From JANXXV01 sp038230275 (lineage in GTDB: Bacteria > Acidobacteriota > Terriglobia > Bryobacterales > Bryobacteraceae), in NCBI GenBank assembly GCA_038230275.1, contig JBBRNO010000227.1, positions 1 to 6,917 of the forward strand: a stretch of 6,917 nt of DNA. The letters are read 5' to 3'. Shown here piece after piece: positions 1 through 4,509 of the stretch. Below the pieces are notes generated by a model, which was not told the origin of the DNA, did no database searches, and saw nothing but the letters and a program-made list of their open reading frames with translations. How positions within the stretch are numbered: the first letter of the stretch is position 1; each line of letters begins with the position of its first letter. The translations under genes and the position numbers were made by a program.

Positions 1-82
1 GTAGCCCGTTCGGCCCTGCCAAATCTTCCTGCGTCTTGATCCCTTTTAAAAGATCGTCTAATACCTCTGCCTTCAGTTCCAT
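1..82 (-). CDS. IS256-family transposase, N-terminal fragment
   Basis: Only the first 27 codons are in the window. The translation starts MELKAEVLDDLLKG and contains the stretch KTQEDLAGPNGL. This matches the conserved start of IS256/Mutator transposases, where a D-x-L-L-x-G segment is followed by T-x-E-D-L-x-G-x-x-G-L. Those enzymes use a DDE active site to move the element by a copy-out mechanism. The catalytic residues would lie outside the window. A strong ribosome binding site AAGGAG (positions 90-95, minus strand) sits 7 bases before the ATG, which supports this start. Nothing in the visible part is disrupted, but whether the full gene is intact cannot be judged. Confidence 0.8.
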   Translation of the reverse strand, partial: MELKAEVLDDLLKGIKTQEDLAGPNGL

Positions 83-137
83 CCTCGTTCTCCTTGTTTA
101 GTATCGGAGAACTCGTTTACACAATCTGTTTTACACC
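1..137 (-). mobile_element. IS256-family insertion sequence, left end (partial)
   Basis: Read on the minus strand, the end of the element begins near position 137 with GGGTGTAAAACAGATTGTG and continues into TAAACG. The inner TTGTGTAAA block resembles the terminal inverted repeats of IS256-family elements. About 50 bases further in lies the start codon of an IS256-like transposase, which is the expected spacing between terminus and gene. The element runs off the left edge, so the second terminus and the target duplication cannot be seen. The outer boundary is uncertain by a few bases (133-138). It lies about 100 bases beyond the stop codon of the terminase nuclease, so it sits within or next to prophage DNA. 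Confidence 0.7.
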
Positions 138-240
138 CTCACGGCGATGGCCGCATGGATGCCCTTGATTCGCGGATCCTTGTCACGTTATGCACGCGAC
201 CCCGCTTTTACGCCCCATACGCTCTCTTCCCTGCCAGAGA
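138..240. other. Short gene-free stretch between IS end and terminase
   Basis: This 100-base segment follows the terminase nuclease stop and ends at the IS256 terminus. On the minus strand an ATG at about 209 is preceded by a purine-rich GGGAAGAGAG but is closed by a stop after 11 codons (MGRKSGVACIT). I see no phage portal or other recognisable start. It may be what is left of the next packaging gene after the insertion, but that is only a guess from position. Confidence 0.35.
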
Positions 241-897
241 TCACCACCCGTCCGGCCGCCCCCCGAACCAATTGCATTGCTTCGGCCGCCTGGCCCACCA
301 GCAAGCTATGGCCACCGCCAGCACCAGATCATCGTGTTCTCCCCGCCTCCGCGTCCCATAGGAATCATGGCCTGAGGCGGACAGCTTCACCCGCATCCCC
401 GCAAGCTCTCTCAAAAAGTTCCCCGATTCCGGCACATTCCCGGCAATCCGCATCTCCTGTTTCTCGAACATCACCTGCAATCCCACCACCAAATCCCGCT
501 TCGGCACGTTCCAACCCGCGCCTGACGGCACCGGTGCGTTCCCTCCGGTAATCGTCACCGGCACCAGCCTTCCTCCCGGCCAAGCCTCGCGCAGCATATC
601 CAACACCGCGCCGCCCACCCCCGTCGCGTCCACCACCACCTCGCACCCGCCCATCATCTTCGGGTTCTTCACCAGCTTCATCACCCGCGCCACCACCGCC
701 GGATATGGGGTGCCCAGCGGAACCCTCTGCAAATACCGCAGGCAGTACGTGGTCTCCCGCAAATTCTGCCAGGTCACCGGGTCCACCGCATCGAAGCGCC
801 GCTGCAGTCGCTCTACAACGCATAAAGCCGTAAAGTCCTGTTTCTGTCCCAGGTCCACACCCACAAAATGCTCGCGGGTCTCCTCCAAGATCCTCAC
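241..897 (-). CDS. Terminase large subunit, C-terminal nuclease half (separate frame)
   Basis: A 218-residue product from the GTG at 897. It corresponds to the RNase H-like nuclease domain (Terminase_6C type) that cuts concatemeric phage DNA during head packaging. Numbered from this start, all three acidic motifs of that fold are present: GVDLGQKQD with Asp15, VVVDATGVGG with Asp90, and EHDDLVLAVAIACW with Asp189/Asp190. The active site therefore looks intact. The GTG lies one base after the TGA stop of the ATPase ORF (TGA-C-GTG), and a GAGGA at 909-913 is a plausible but distant ribosome binding site. The frame stays open upstream to an ATG at 1005, but that extension only shadows the ATPase C-terminus. 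Most terminases carry both halves in one chain. This could be a true two-gene terminase translated by coupling, or a single gene broken by one base. Confidence 0.83.
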   Translation of the reverse strand: MRILEETREHFVGVDLGQKQDFTALCVVERLQRRFDAVDPVTWQNLRETTYCLRYLQRVPLGTPYPAVVARVMKLVKNPKMMGGCEVVVDATGVGGAVLDMLREAWPGGRLVPVTITGGNAPVPSGAGWNVPKRDLVVGLQVMFEKQEMRIAGNVPESGNFLRELAGMRVKLSASGHDSYGTRRRGEHDDLVLAVAIACWWARRPKQCNWFGGRPDGW

Positions 898-898
898 G

Positions 899-1657
899 TC
901 ACCACCGTTCCTCAAGCTCAATCGCCCGCAGGTCCGGCAGAATCGCCCGCTGCACCAGGTCCATATCGAACAAGCTTCCTTCTTCGCCCACAAACTCACA
1001 CCCAAATTCCTGCCGGAACCACCGGTCGCCCAGAGTTGCCTTCTGCCGCTGCAAAACCGCCGCCGGAATTCGCGGGCACTCGGCCCCTGGAACGCTCACC
1101 CGCAGCCATTCATCGCCGCCATTAGTCCATTCTTCGTAAAAGAAACCCCGCTGTCCGCAGGGGGTGCTCATCAGCCACAAATCCCCATTTCCCACCGCCA
1201 GCATCGGCAAGATGGATTTATACAGCTCGTCGCTCACCCGCGCCGCTTCATCGATCAGCAACAGCGAAACGGCCGAGAACCCGCGCACATTCGCCTCCAC
1301 ATCGGGTAGCCCGACAATCCGCGAACCATTGGGAAACACCAGCGAGCACTCATTGTCGCCATCCCCGCGCGTCGGCAGCCCTAGCTTCCGCACAAATGCT
1401 GCCGCCTTGCGCAGAAACTCCCCGCTTTGCCGGCGGCACGGACAGACCACCAGCACCAGACTCCCCGGAAAGGAATACGCGCGATGCACCGCCTTCGCCG
1501 CCGTCACCGTACTCTTGCCCCACTGCCGCGAGCAGTTCAGTAAGCCCCGCCGGCCGCCGGGTCCCAAGACAATTCGCTGTTTCGCATCCGGTTCAAACCC
1601 CAGTCGTTCGCGGGCAAACCGCACGCAGTCGAAACCGCACATCACGTCACCAATCAT
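899..1657 (-). CDS. terL: Terminase large subunit, N-terminal ATPase half
   Basis: A 252-residue ATPase domain of a phage DNA-packaging motor (Terminase_6N type). A Walker A-like loop CSRQWGKST lies at residues 42-50, with the Arg/Gln signature typical of terminases rather than the usual GxxxxGKT. A Walker B LLLIDEA lies at 132-138 (Asp136, catalytic Glu137). The coupling motif STP is at 164-166. The chain ends shortly after the linker motif EFGCEFVGEEGSLFD, exactly where the nuclease domain normally follows, and the nuclease is encoded one frame away immediately downstream. The ATG at 1657 overlaps the end of the upstream small ORF by 11 bases, which suggests translational coupling. A second in-frame ATG lies five codons later. 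The protein would hydrolyse ATP to drive DNA into proheads. No portal or capsid gene is seen here, so this is a prophage remnant or the edge of a prophage. Confidence 0.9.
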   Translation of the reverse strand: MIGDVMCGFDCVRFARERLGFEPDAKQRIVLGPGGRRGLLNCSRQWGKSTVTAAKAVHRAYSFPGSLVLVVCPCRRQSGEFLRKAAAFVRKLGLPTRGDGDNECSLVFPNGSRIVGLPDVEANVRGFSAVSLLLIDEAARVSDELYKSILPMLAVGNGDLWLMSTPCGQRGFFYEEWTNGGDEWLRVSVPGAECPRIPAAVLQRQKATLGDRWFRQEFGCEFVGEEGSLFDMDLVQRAILPDLRAIELEERW

Positions 1658-1838
1658 TAGCCAGTTCCTCCAATGCCCGCATCACCGCCTCCTGCGCTCC
1701 CGCAAATGGCGCAATCGCCCGGTCAATCGCCGCCCGAATCCGCTCCCACTGCGGCGCCCCTCCCTCAGGCGGCGCAGCCGCTTCCAAACGCACACTCACC
1801 GGAATCCACCGCACCACCTCATCCATGCTCAAGTTCAC
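1647..1838 (-). CDS. Small hypothetical protein upstream of terminase
   Basis: A 63-residue ORF read in the same direction as the terminase. It starts at a GTG (1838) preceded by GAGGG with 6 bases of spacing. Its stop overlaps the terminase ATG by 11 bases, which is the pattern of a real, translationally coupled phage gene. The sequence is acidic to neutral, with a proline/glycine-rich middle (PPEGGAPQW) and a probable C-terminal helix (EAVMRALEELANDW). I recognise no domain. The position is where a terminase small subunit would sit, but the protein is shorter than most small subunits and shows no helix-turn-helix I can point to. It may be only a small accessory or head-to-packaging linker gene. 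A second in-frame start (ATG, residue 5) exists. Confidence 0.5.
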   Translation of the reverse strand: MNLSMDEVVRWIPVSVRLEAAAPPEGGAPQWERIRAAIDRAIAPFAGAQEAVMRALEELANDW

Positions 1839-1997
1839 GAATTACCCTCACTAAACGCCAAAACTAGCAAAACCCCGAACCAAGCCCGCCCAAATACTCA
1901 GCCACTTGTAAGAAAACGAACAAAATAGAGGCGCAAGATTTCCGTGAACGTGAAAAATCGGTACCGGCGGAAAGCTGCCCGCAGGGCTTCTTAGCGT
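1839..1997. other. Divergent intergenic region between prophage block and toxin-antitoxin operon
   Basis: This stretch separates the leftward terminase block from the rightward toxin-antitoxin operon. It contains the 8-base palindrome CGGTACCG near 1960 and a small GC hairpin, GCCC-GCA-GGGC, near 1977-1987 followed by TTCTT. That hairpin could be a weak rightward terminator or chance. I found no convincing -35/-10 pair facing the terminase block. The minus-strand ORF that overlaps here (1864-2166) is compositionally odd, has no recognisable motif and runs antisense into the antitoxin gene, so it is not called. Confidence 0.4.
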
Positions 1998-2012
1998 ATG
2001 GACATTGTCCAT
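1998..2012. promoter_or_regulatory. Palindromic operator candidate over the -35 box
   Basis: ATGGAC-ATT-GTCCAT is a perfect inverted repeat with 6-base arms and a 3-base centre. It covers the -35 box of the promoter. Ribbon-helix-helix antitoxins of the TacA type repress their own operon by binding short palindromes, so this is the natural place for TacA or the TacA-TacT complex to bind. The assignment is inferred from position and symmetry, not shown. Confidence 0.55.
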
Positions 2013-2027
2013 CTTCAATGCTATATT
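1999..2027 (+). promoter_or_regulatory. Promoter of the toxin-antitoxin operon
   Basis: A -35 box TGGACA (1999-2004, 5 of 6 consensus bases) and a -10 box TATATT (2022-2027, 5 of 6) are separated by the ideal 17 bases. The -10 is also preceded by TG at 2019-2020, giving an extended -10 (TGCTATATT). The start of transcription would be near 2034, right at the ribosome binding site, so the 5' leader would be very short (about 14 bases). Called from sequence alone. Confidence 0.65.
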
Positions 2028-2033
2028 CCGAAC

Positions 2034-2038
2034 AGGAG
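2034..2038 (+). promoter_or_regulatory. Ribosome binding site of the antitoxin gene
   Basis: AGGAG sits 9 bases before the ATG at 2048 and fixes that start codon. It lies at or within a base or two of the predicted transcription start, so the mRNA would begin almost directly with its Shine-Dalgarno sequence. Confidence 0.6.
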
Positions 2039-2047
2039 TAAGCCGTT

Positions 2048-2338
2048 ATGCCAAAGGTCGAATCGCCGTTGCGAGACACTAAAGTCCAATTGAGGATGAT
2101 GCCACTCCAACGAGCGGTGATCTCCCAAGCGGCAAAGCTCAAGCAAACCACGCTCACCAATTTCATGGTGGAGAACGCCTTCAGCGCCGCTCAGCAAATC
2201 CTCGCCGATCAAGTACATTTCTATCTCTCCCAGGAAAAATGGGAAGAATTTTGCGTCGCGCTGGATGCGCCCCCGAAGGACATTCCCGCGCTTCGAAAAC
2301 TGTTGACCAAGCCTGGCGTGTTTGATGACGCTGAATAG
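2048..2338 (+). CDS. tacA: TacA-type (DUF1778) ribbon-helix-helix antitoxin
   Basis: A 96-residue protein that would neutralise the acetyltransferase toxin encoded next to it and repress the shared operon. Residues about 10-50 (VQLRMMPLQRAVISQAAKLK and on to the VENAFSAAQQIL helix) fit the DNA-binding ribbon-helix-helix of the DUF1778 family, which forms dimers. The C-terminal part, with FYLSQEKWEEFCVALDAPP followed by IPALRKLLTKPGVFD, is the conserved toxin-wrapping tail of these antitoxins. Length is normal for the family (roughly 90-100 residues). The stop codon overlaps the toxin gene by 14 bases, the usual arrangement that keeps antitoxin translation first. Promoter, palindromic operator candidate and ribosome binding site are all visible upstream. 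No sign of damage. Confidence 0.93.
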   Translation: MPKVESPLRDTKVQLRMMPLQRAVISQAAKLKQTTLTNFMVENAFSAAQQILADQVHFYLSQEKWEEFCVALDAPPKDIPALRKLLTKPGVFDDAE

Positions 2339-2843
2339 GCCGGCTCCAATTGACAAAACGCACCTGCTCGCCTCTTTCGACTGCGGCGTCGCTCCGCTCA
2401 ACGAATACTTGGTGAAGTATGCCAGTGTGAATCATCAAAACCGATCCGCCAGAACATTCGTTGCCACAAGAGCGGATCGGGTTGTCGGCTACTACACACT
2501 GGCTGCGGGATCCGTCAGCAGGGATCACGTGCCTCCGCGAGTTGCCCACGGATTGGGGCAGTATCCCGTTCCGGTAATCTTACTCGCGCGGCTGGCGGTG
2601 GACGTTACGGAAATGGGAAAGGGTTTAGGCGCCGGCCTGCTGAAAGACGCGGTTCTCAGGGCTCTCCAGGCGTCAGATTTGGTGGGATGCCGTGCCATTC
2701 TTACACATGCGAAAGATCGCCAGGCGGCAACCTTTTACCAAAAGTACGGTTTCATCCAGGCACCGGTGAATGACCTCCACCTGTATCTGTTAATGAAGGA
2801 TGTAAAGCGCATCGTCGAATTGCAAAGCGGGGCTCGGACATAG
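2325..2843 (+). CDS. tacT: TacT-type GNAT acetyltransferase toxin
   Basis: A 172-residue GNAT-fold enzyme. Known members of this toxin family (TacT, AtaT, ItaT) acetylate the amino group of aminoacyl-tRNA using acetyl-CoA and so stop translation. Visible family features are the N-terminal FDCGVAPLNEYL segment (19-30), the core beta strand LLARLAVD (87-93), the acetyl-CoA pyrophosphate loop GKGLGAGLL (98-106), and FYQKYGF (137-143), whose Tyr138 corresponds to the catalytic tyrosine. The residue before GKGLG is Met97, where the family usually has Gln or Arg, a small oddity. The ATG at 2325 is preferred; a TTG one codon earlier is in frame. Translation is coupled to the antitoxin by a 14-base overlap. 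The ORF is complete and looks functional. Confidence 0.94.
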   Translation: MTLNRPAPIDKTHLLASFDCGVAPLNEYLVKYASVNHQNRSARTFVATRADRVVGYYTLAAGSVSRDHVPPRVAHGLGQYPVPVILLARLAVDVTEMGKGLGAGLLKDAVLRALQASDLVGCRAILTHAKDRQAATFYQKYGFIQAPVNDLHLYLLMKDVKRIVELQSGART

Positions 2844-3338
2844 GAAGTACTCCAAAGCCACGGGGACTGAAACGGAACATGTTGCCGAAACGATCGCGTC
2901 AAAAGCGCAAGGAAGGTGTTCTGCGGTTGCCTCCTCCTGAACTTCTGCCGCCTTACCGTCAGCAGAGGGGAATGAATTGGGAAATGCACTCACTTCATCC
3001 CCTTCGGACTCCGCGGCGCACCTGCGTTGCCTGCTCCGGGAGACGCCCAATCGACGGACCGCGCTCTTCGGCAAACGAGCTGACCACGGCTCCACCTGCT
3101 TCATGTTCGCGCGTTAAACTTTGTGTGAGCCGCATCCATCCCAAAAAGCTTTTGGACCTCTTGCTGACAGTGTACGAAGCCGCCGAGCGGCCAGAGCTAT
3201 CGTCGGTTTTTCTGGATTAGCTTCTCAATCGATCGGAGACGCAGAATGCCGCGATTGTGGTTCACGATATAAATACGGGCAAGGCCACGAGAATTCGCCG
3301 CGGACTAGACCCTACCAAGAGCGGCTGTACTTTGACCA
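2844..3338. other. Non-coding or degenerate stretch downstream of the toxin gene
   Basis: About 500 bases with no gene I can support on either strand. ORFs are short, mutually overlapping and rich in Arg, Ser and Pro. The rightward frame around 3150-3300 reads LLTVYEAAERPELSSVFLD, a stop, then NAAIVVHDINTGKATRI. The second part has the look of a beta-propeller strand pair (VVxDxxTGK) and may be a scrap of a decayed gene. No catalytic motifs of the neighbouring tyrosine recombinase fragment (R...HxxR...Y) turn up here, so the missing part of that gene has been lost. Confidence 0.4.
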
Positions 3339-3542
3339 CTACTCTGCCACGAATCCATGGGTCCCCAAAAACAACCGTACTCCTACTGACGGACCAGTGT
3401 TCTGGTTTCGGATGTGTGCGACGAAAAACTCGATGAACCGAAAGGACGCTCGGTTCCCGGCGTCGGCGATGATCTTCGGAACACCGTCAAACCCGATGGC
3501 CCAAAGTTCCTTCCGCTCCCGAAAGACAATTCCTCCCGCCAT
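3339..3542 (-). pseudogene. Tyrosine recombinase (phage-type integrase), N-terminal remnant
   Basis: A 67-codon fragment from ATG 3542, which has AAGGA a few bases upstream. Its stretch ASFRFIEFFVAHIRNQNT resembles the start of the SAM-like core-binding domain of many integrases, where R-F-x-E-F-F-x-x-x-I-R-N-x-N-T-R-x-A-Y introduces the first DNA-binding helices. After Asn-Thr the match stops, and the frame closes 19 codons later at 3339. The catalytic domain (Arg, His-x-x-Arg, Tyr) is absent from the whole region. The frame also continues upstream to an ATG at 3608, but that extension reads through a perfect palindrome and is unlikely to be protein. The identification rests on one short conserved block, so moderate confidence only. 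Confidence 0.5.
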
Positions 3543-3559
3543 CGACTTCCTTGGGAAAG

Positions 3560-3588
3560 CACTTTTGCAAGCGCCACTTGCAAAAGTG
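3560..3588. repeat. Perfect 29-base palindrome (12-5-12)
   Basis: Arms CACTTTTGCAAG and CTTGCAAAAGTG flank a CGCCA centre. Twelve perfectly matched bases on each side in this composition are unlikely by chance. It lies 18 bases upstream of the start of the integrase remnant. A pair of 12-base inverted arms around a short centre is the shape of a tyrosine recombinase core site, but it would also make a stable RNA hairpin. Confidence 0.8.
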
Positions 3589-3607
3589 TCCAGCAAGATG
3601 CTGGACA
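3587..3607. repeat. Perfect 21-base palindrome (9-3-9)
   Basis: Arms TGTCCAGCA and TGCTGGACA flank AGA. It overlaps the preceding palindrome by two bases, so the two cannot be fully paired at once. The left arm plus centre (TCCAGCAAGA, 3589-3598) recurs exactly at 3670-3679 as a direct repeat 81 bases away. Confidence 0.75.
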
Positions 3608-3617
3608 ATCTACGTCC

Positions 3618-3635
3618 CTCAGTAAACCAACTGAG
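3618..3635. repeat. Third short palindrome (6-6-6)
   Basis: CTCAGT and ACTGAG flank AAACCA. On its own this could be chance; it is listed because it directly follows the two larger palindromes. Confidence 0.5.
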
Positions 3636-3711
3636 TACACTTCAACGTCCTTTATGATACTTTCTATATTCCAGCAAGACCCTATGTTTCAATCGTGTCA
3701 CTTTCAGAATT

Positions 3712-3724
3712 AAGTGGCGCACTT
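3712..3724 (-). terminator. Small hairpin just after the serine recombinase stop
   Basis: AAGTG-GCG-CACTT forms a 5-base stem 10 bases beyond the recombinase stop codon, followed on the minus strand by AATTCT rather than a clean T run. It could be a weak terminator. Its GCGCCACTT core is also present at 3571-3579 inside the large palindrome, so it may instead belong to that repeat group. Confidence 0.3.
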
Positions 3725-3733
3725 CCGTCAACA

Positions 3734-4318
3734 TTATTTGGCATGCTTGGCCTTCCTTGCTAGCGGTAGCGTCCGCGCAAGAAGCCTGCTGACAGTTGCC
3801 GGGTGGATCTTGAAGAGCCGTGCAGCGTCGGCGGCCGTCTTGTCGCCCTTCGATACCATCTTCTGGATTTCAGCCTGCTGCTGAGGCGTCAGCTTTGGAC
3901 GACGTCCGCCGATGCGCCCCTCTTCGCGGGCGGCATCCAACCCAGCCTTAGTCCGCTCTTTGAGCATCGCTCTTTCGAACTCGGCGAACGCGCCGACCAT
4001 CCGCATCATCATTCGGCCTGCGGGTGTAGTCGTGTCGATGGCTTCGGTCAGGCTGCGGAAGCCCGCTCCTGCTTCCCCGAGCCGTTCCATAATCGTGAGC
4101 ACGTCGCGGAGCGACCGAGATAGGCGGTCAAGTTTCCAGACTACGAGCACATAACCCTTGCGCAGTTGGTCGAGCAGCCGGTGAAGTTCAGGTCGATCCC
4201 AACGCCCACCGGACGCCTTCTCCCGATAGATCCGCTCGCACCCAGCGGTCTTGAGCGCCGCCACTTGAACAGCTGTGTCCTGATCGTTCGTGGAGACTCT
4301 GGCGTAGCCGATCTGCAT
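3734..4318 (-). CDS. Serine recombinase (resolvase/invertase family)
   Basis: A complete 194-residue small serine recombinase of the Tn3 resolvase / DNA invertase type. It would cut both strands of short recombination sites through a phosphoserine link and rejoin them to resolve cointegrates or invert DNA. The catalytic motif YARVSTNDQ is at residues 5-13, with Ser9 as nucleophile and Arg7 beside it. The arginine motif KLDRLSRS is at 62-69. The long E-helix for dimerisation and DNA contact runs from about 98 to 130 (TPAGRMMMRMVGAFAEFERA and onward). A C-terminal helix-turn-helix covers about 143-182 (ending in HPATVSRLLA). Length and residue set match an active enzyme. There is no good Shine-Dalgarno before the ATG, the only weak point of the start. 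No transposase partner is adjacent, so its element of origin is unknown. Confidence 0.95.
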   Translation of the reverse strand: MQIGYARVSTNDQDTAVQVAALKTAGCERIYREKASGGRWDRPELHRLLDQLRKGYVLVVWKLDRLSRSLRDVLTIMERLGEAGAGFRSLTEAIDTTTPAGRMMMRMVGAFAEFERAMLKERTKAGLDAAREEGRIGGRRPKLTPQQQAEIQKMVSKGDKTAADAARLFKIHPATVSRLLARTLPLARKAKHAK

Positions 4319-4328
4319 TGCTCAAATG

Positions 4329-4356
4329 TATCGCCAATTGAATCAATAACGCAATA
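4329..4356. promoter_or_regulatory. Possible recombination subsite upstream of the resolvase
   Basis: Ten bases upstream of the recombinase start is a 28-base imperfect palindrome with outer arms TATCGC and GCAATA (5 of 6 paired) and an AT-rich centre. Resolvase binding subsites are commonly about 28 bases long and lie directly upstream of the recombinase gene. An AATGTA direct repeat (4325-4330 and 4366-4371) brackets it. The match is weak. Confidence 0.3.
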
Positions 4357-4509
4357 CCTTTTTGCAATGTAGGAAGCCCAACAAAATCAGTTTTCGTCGG
4401 CTTGTTGCGAAACCGGACGCTTCCGCACCTTCGATAGTACGGTGGAAGCGCCGTGCGGCTGATCGTTACCTATCGCAGAAACGTCACGCCAGGCATGCTC
4501 TATTGCCTT
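4357..4509. other. Gene-free gap between recombinase and peptidase
   Basis: No gene is supported here. The main structure is an interrupted inverted repeat at 4418-4450. CGCTTC pairs with GAAGCG and CACC pairs with GGTG, with two unpaired bases on the left arm and an 11-base loop. It lies about 60 bases beyond the peptidase stop (minus strand) and has no T run, so a terminator role is uncertain. Confidence 0.35.

Noticed and set aside
710..1928. Long rightward ORFs (199 and 254 codons) across the terminase genes
   Set aside because: They are antisense to genes with clear motifs, are rich in Arg, Pro and Ser as expected of mirror frames of GC-rich genes, and show no domain.
1864..2166. Leftward 100-codon ORF with a hydrophobic start that looks like a secreted protein
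   Set aside because: It runs antisense over the antitoxin promoter and gene, has no clear ribosome binding site, and its composition fits a shadow frame.
3121..3200. Peptide CEPHPSQKAFGPLADS resembling the HPxQKP motif of DNA methyltransferases
   Set aside because: Without the following FxGSGTT motif or the DPPY motif anywhere near, this is most likely chance in an otherwise unstructured frame.
3150..3435. Rightward fragment with NAAIVVHDINTGKATRI, reminiscent of a beta-propeller (SMP-30 or royal-jelly type) strand pair
   Set aside because: Too short and interrupted by a stop at 3218-3220. The similarity is only to a generic VxDxxTGK pattern, so no gene is called.
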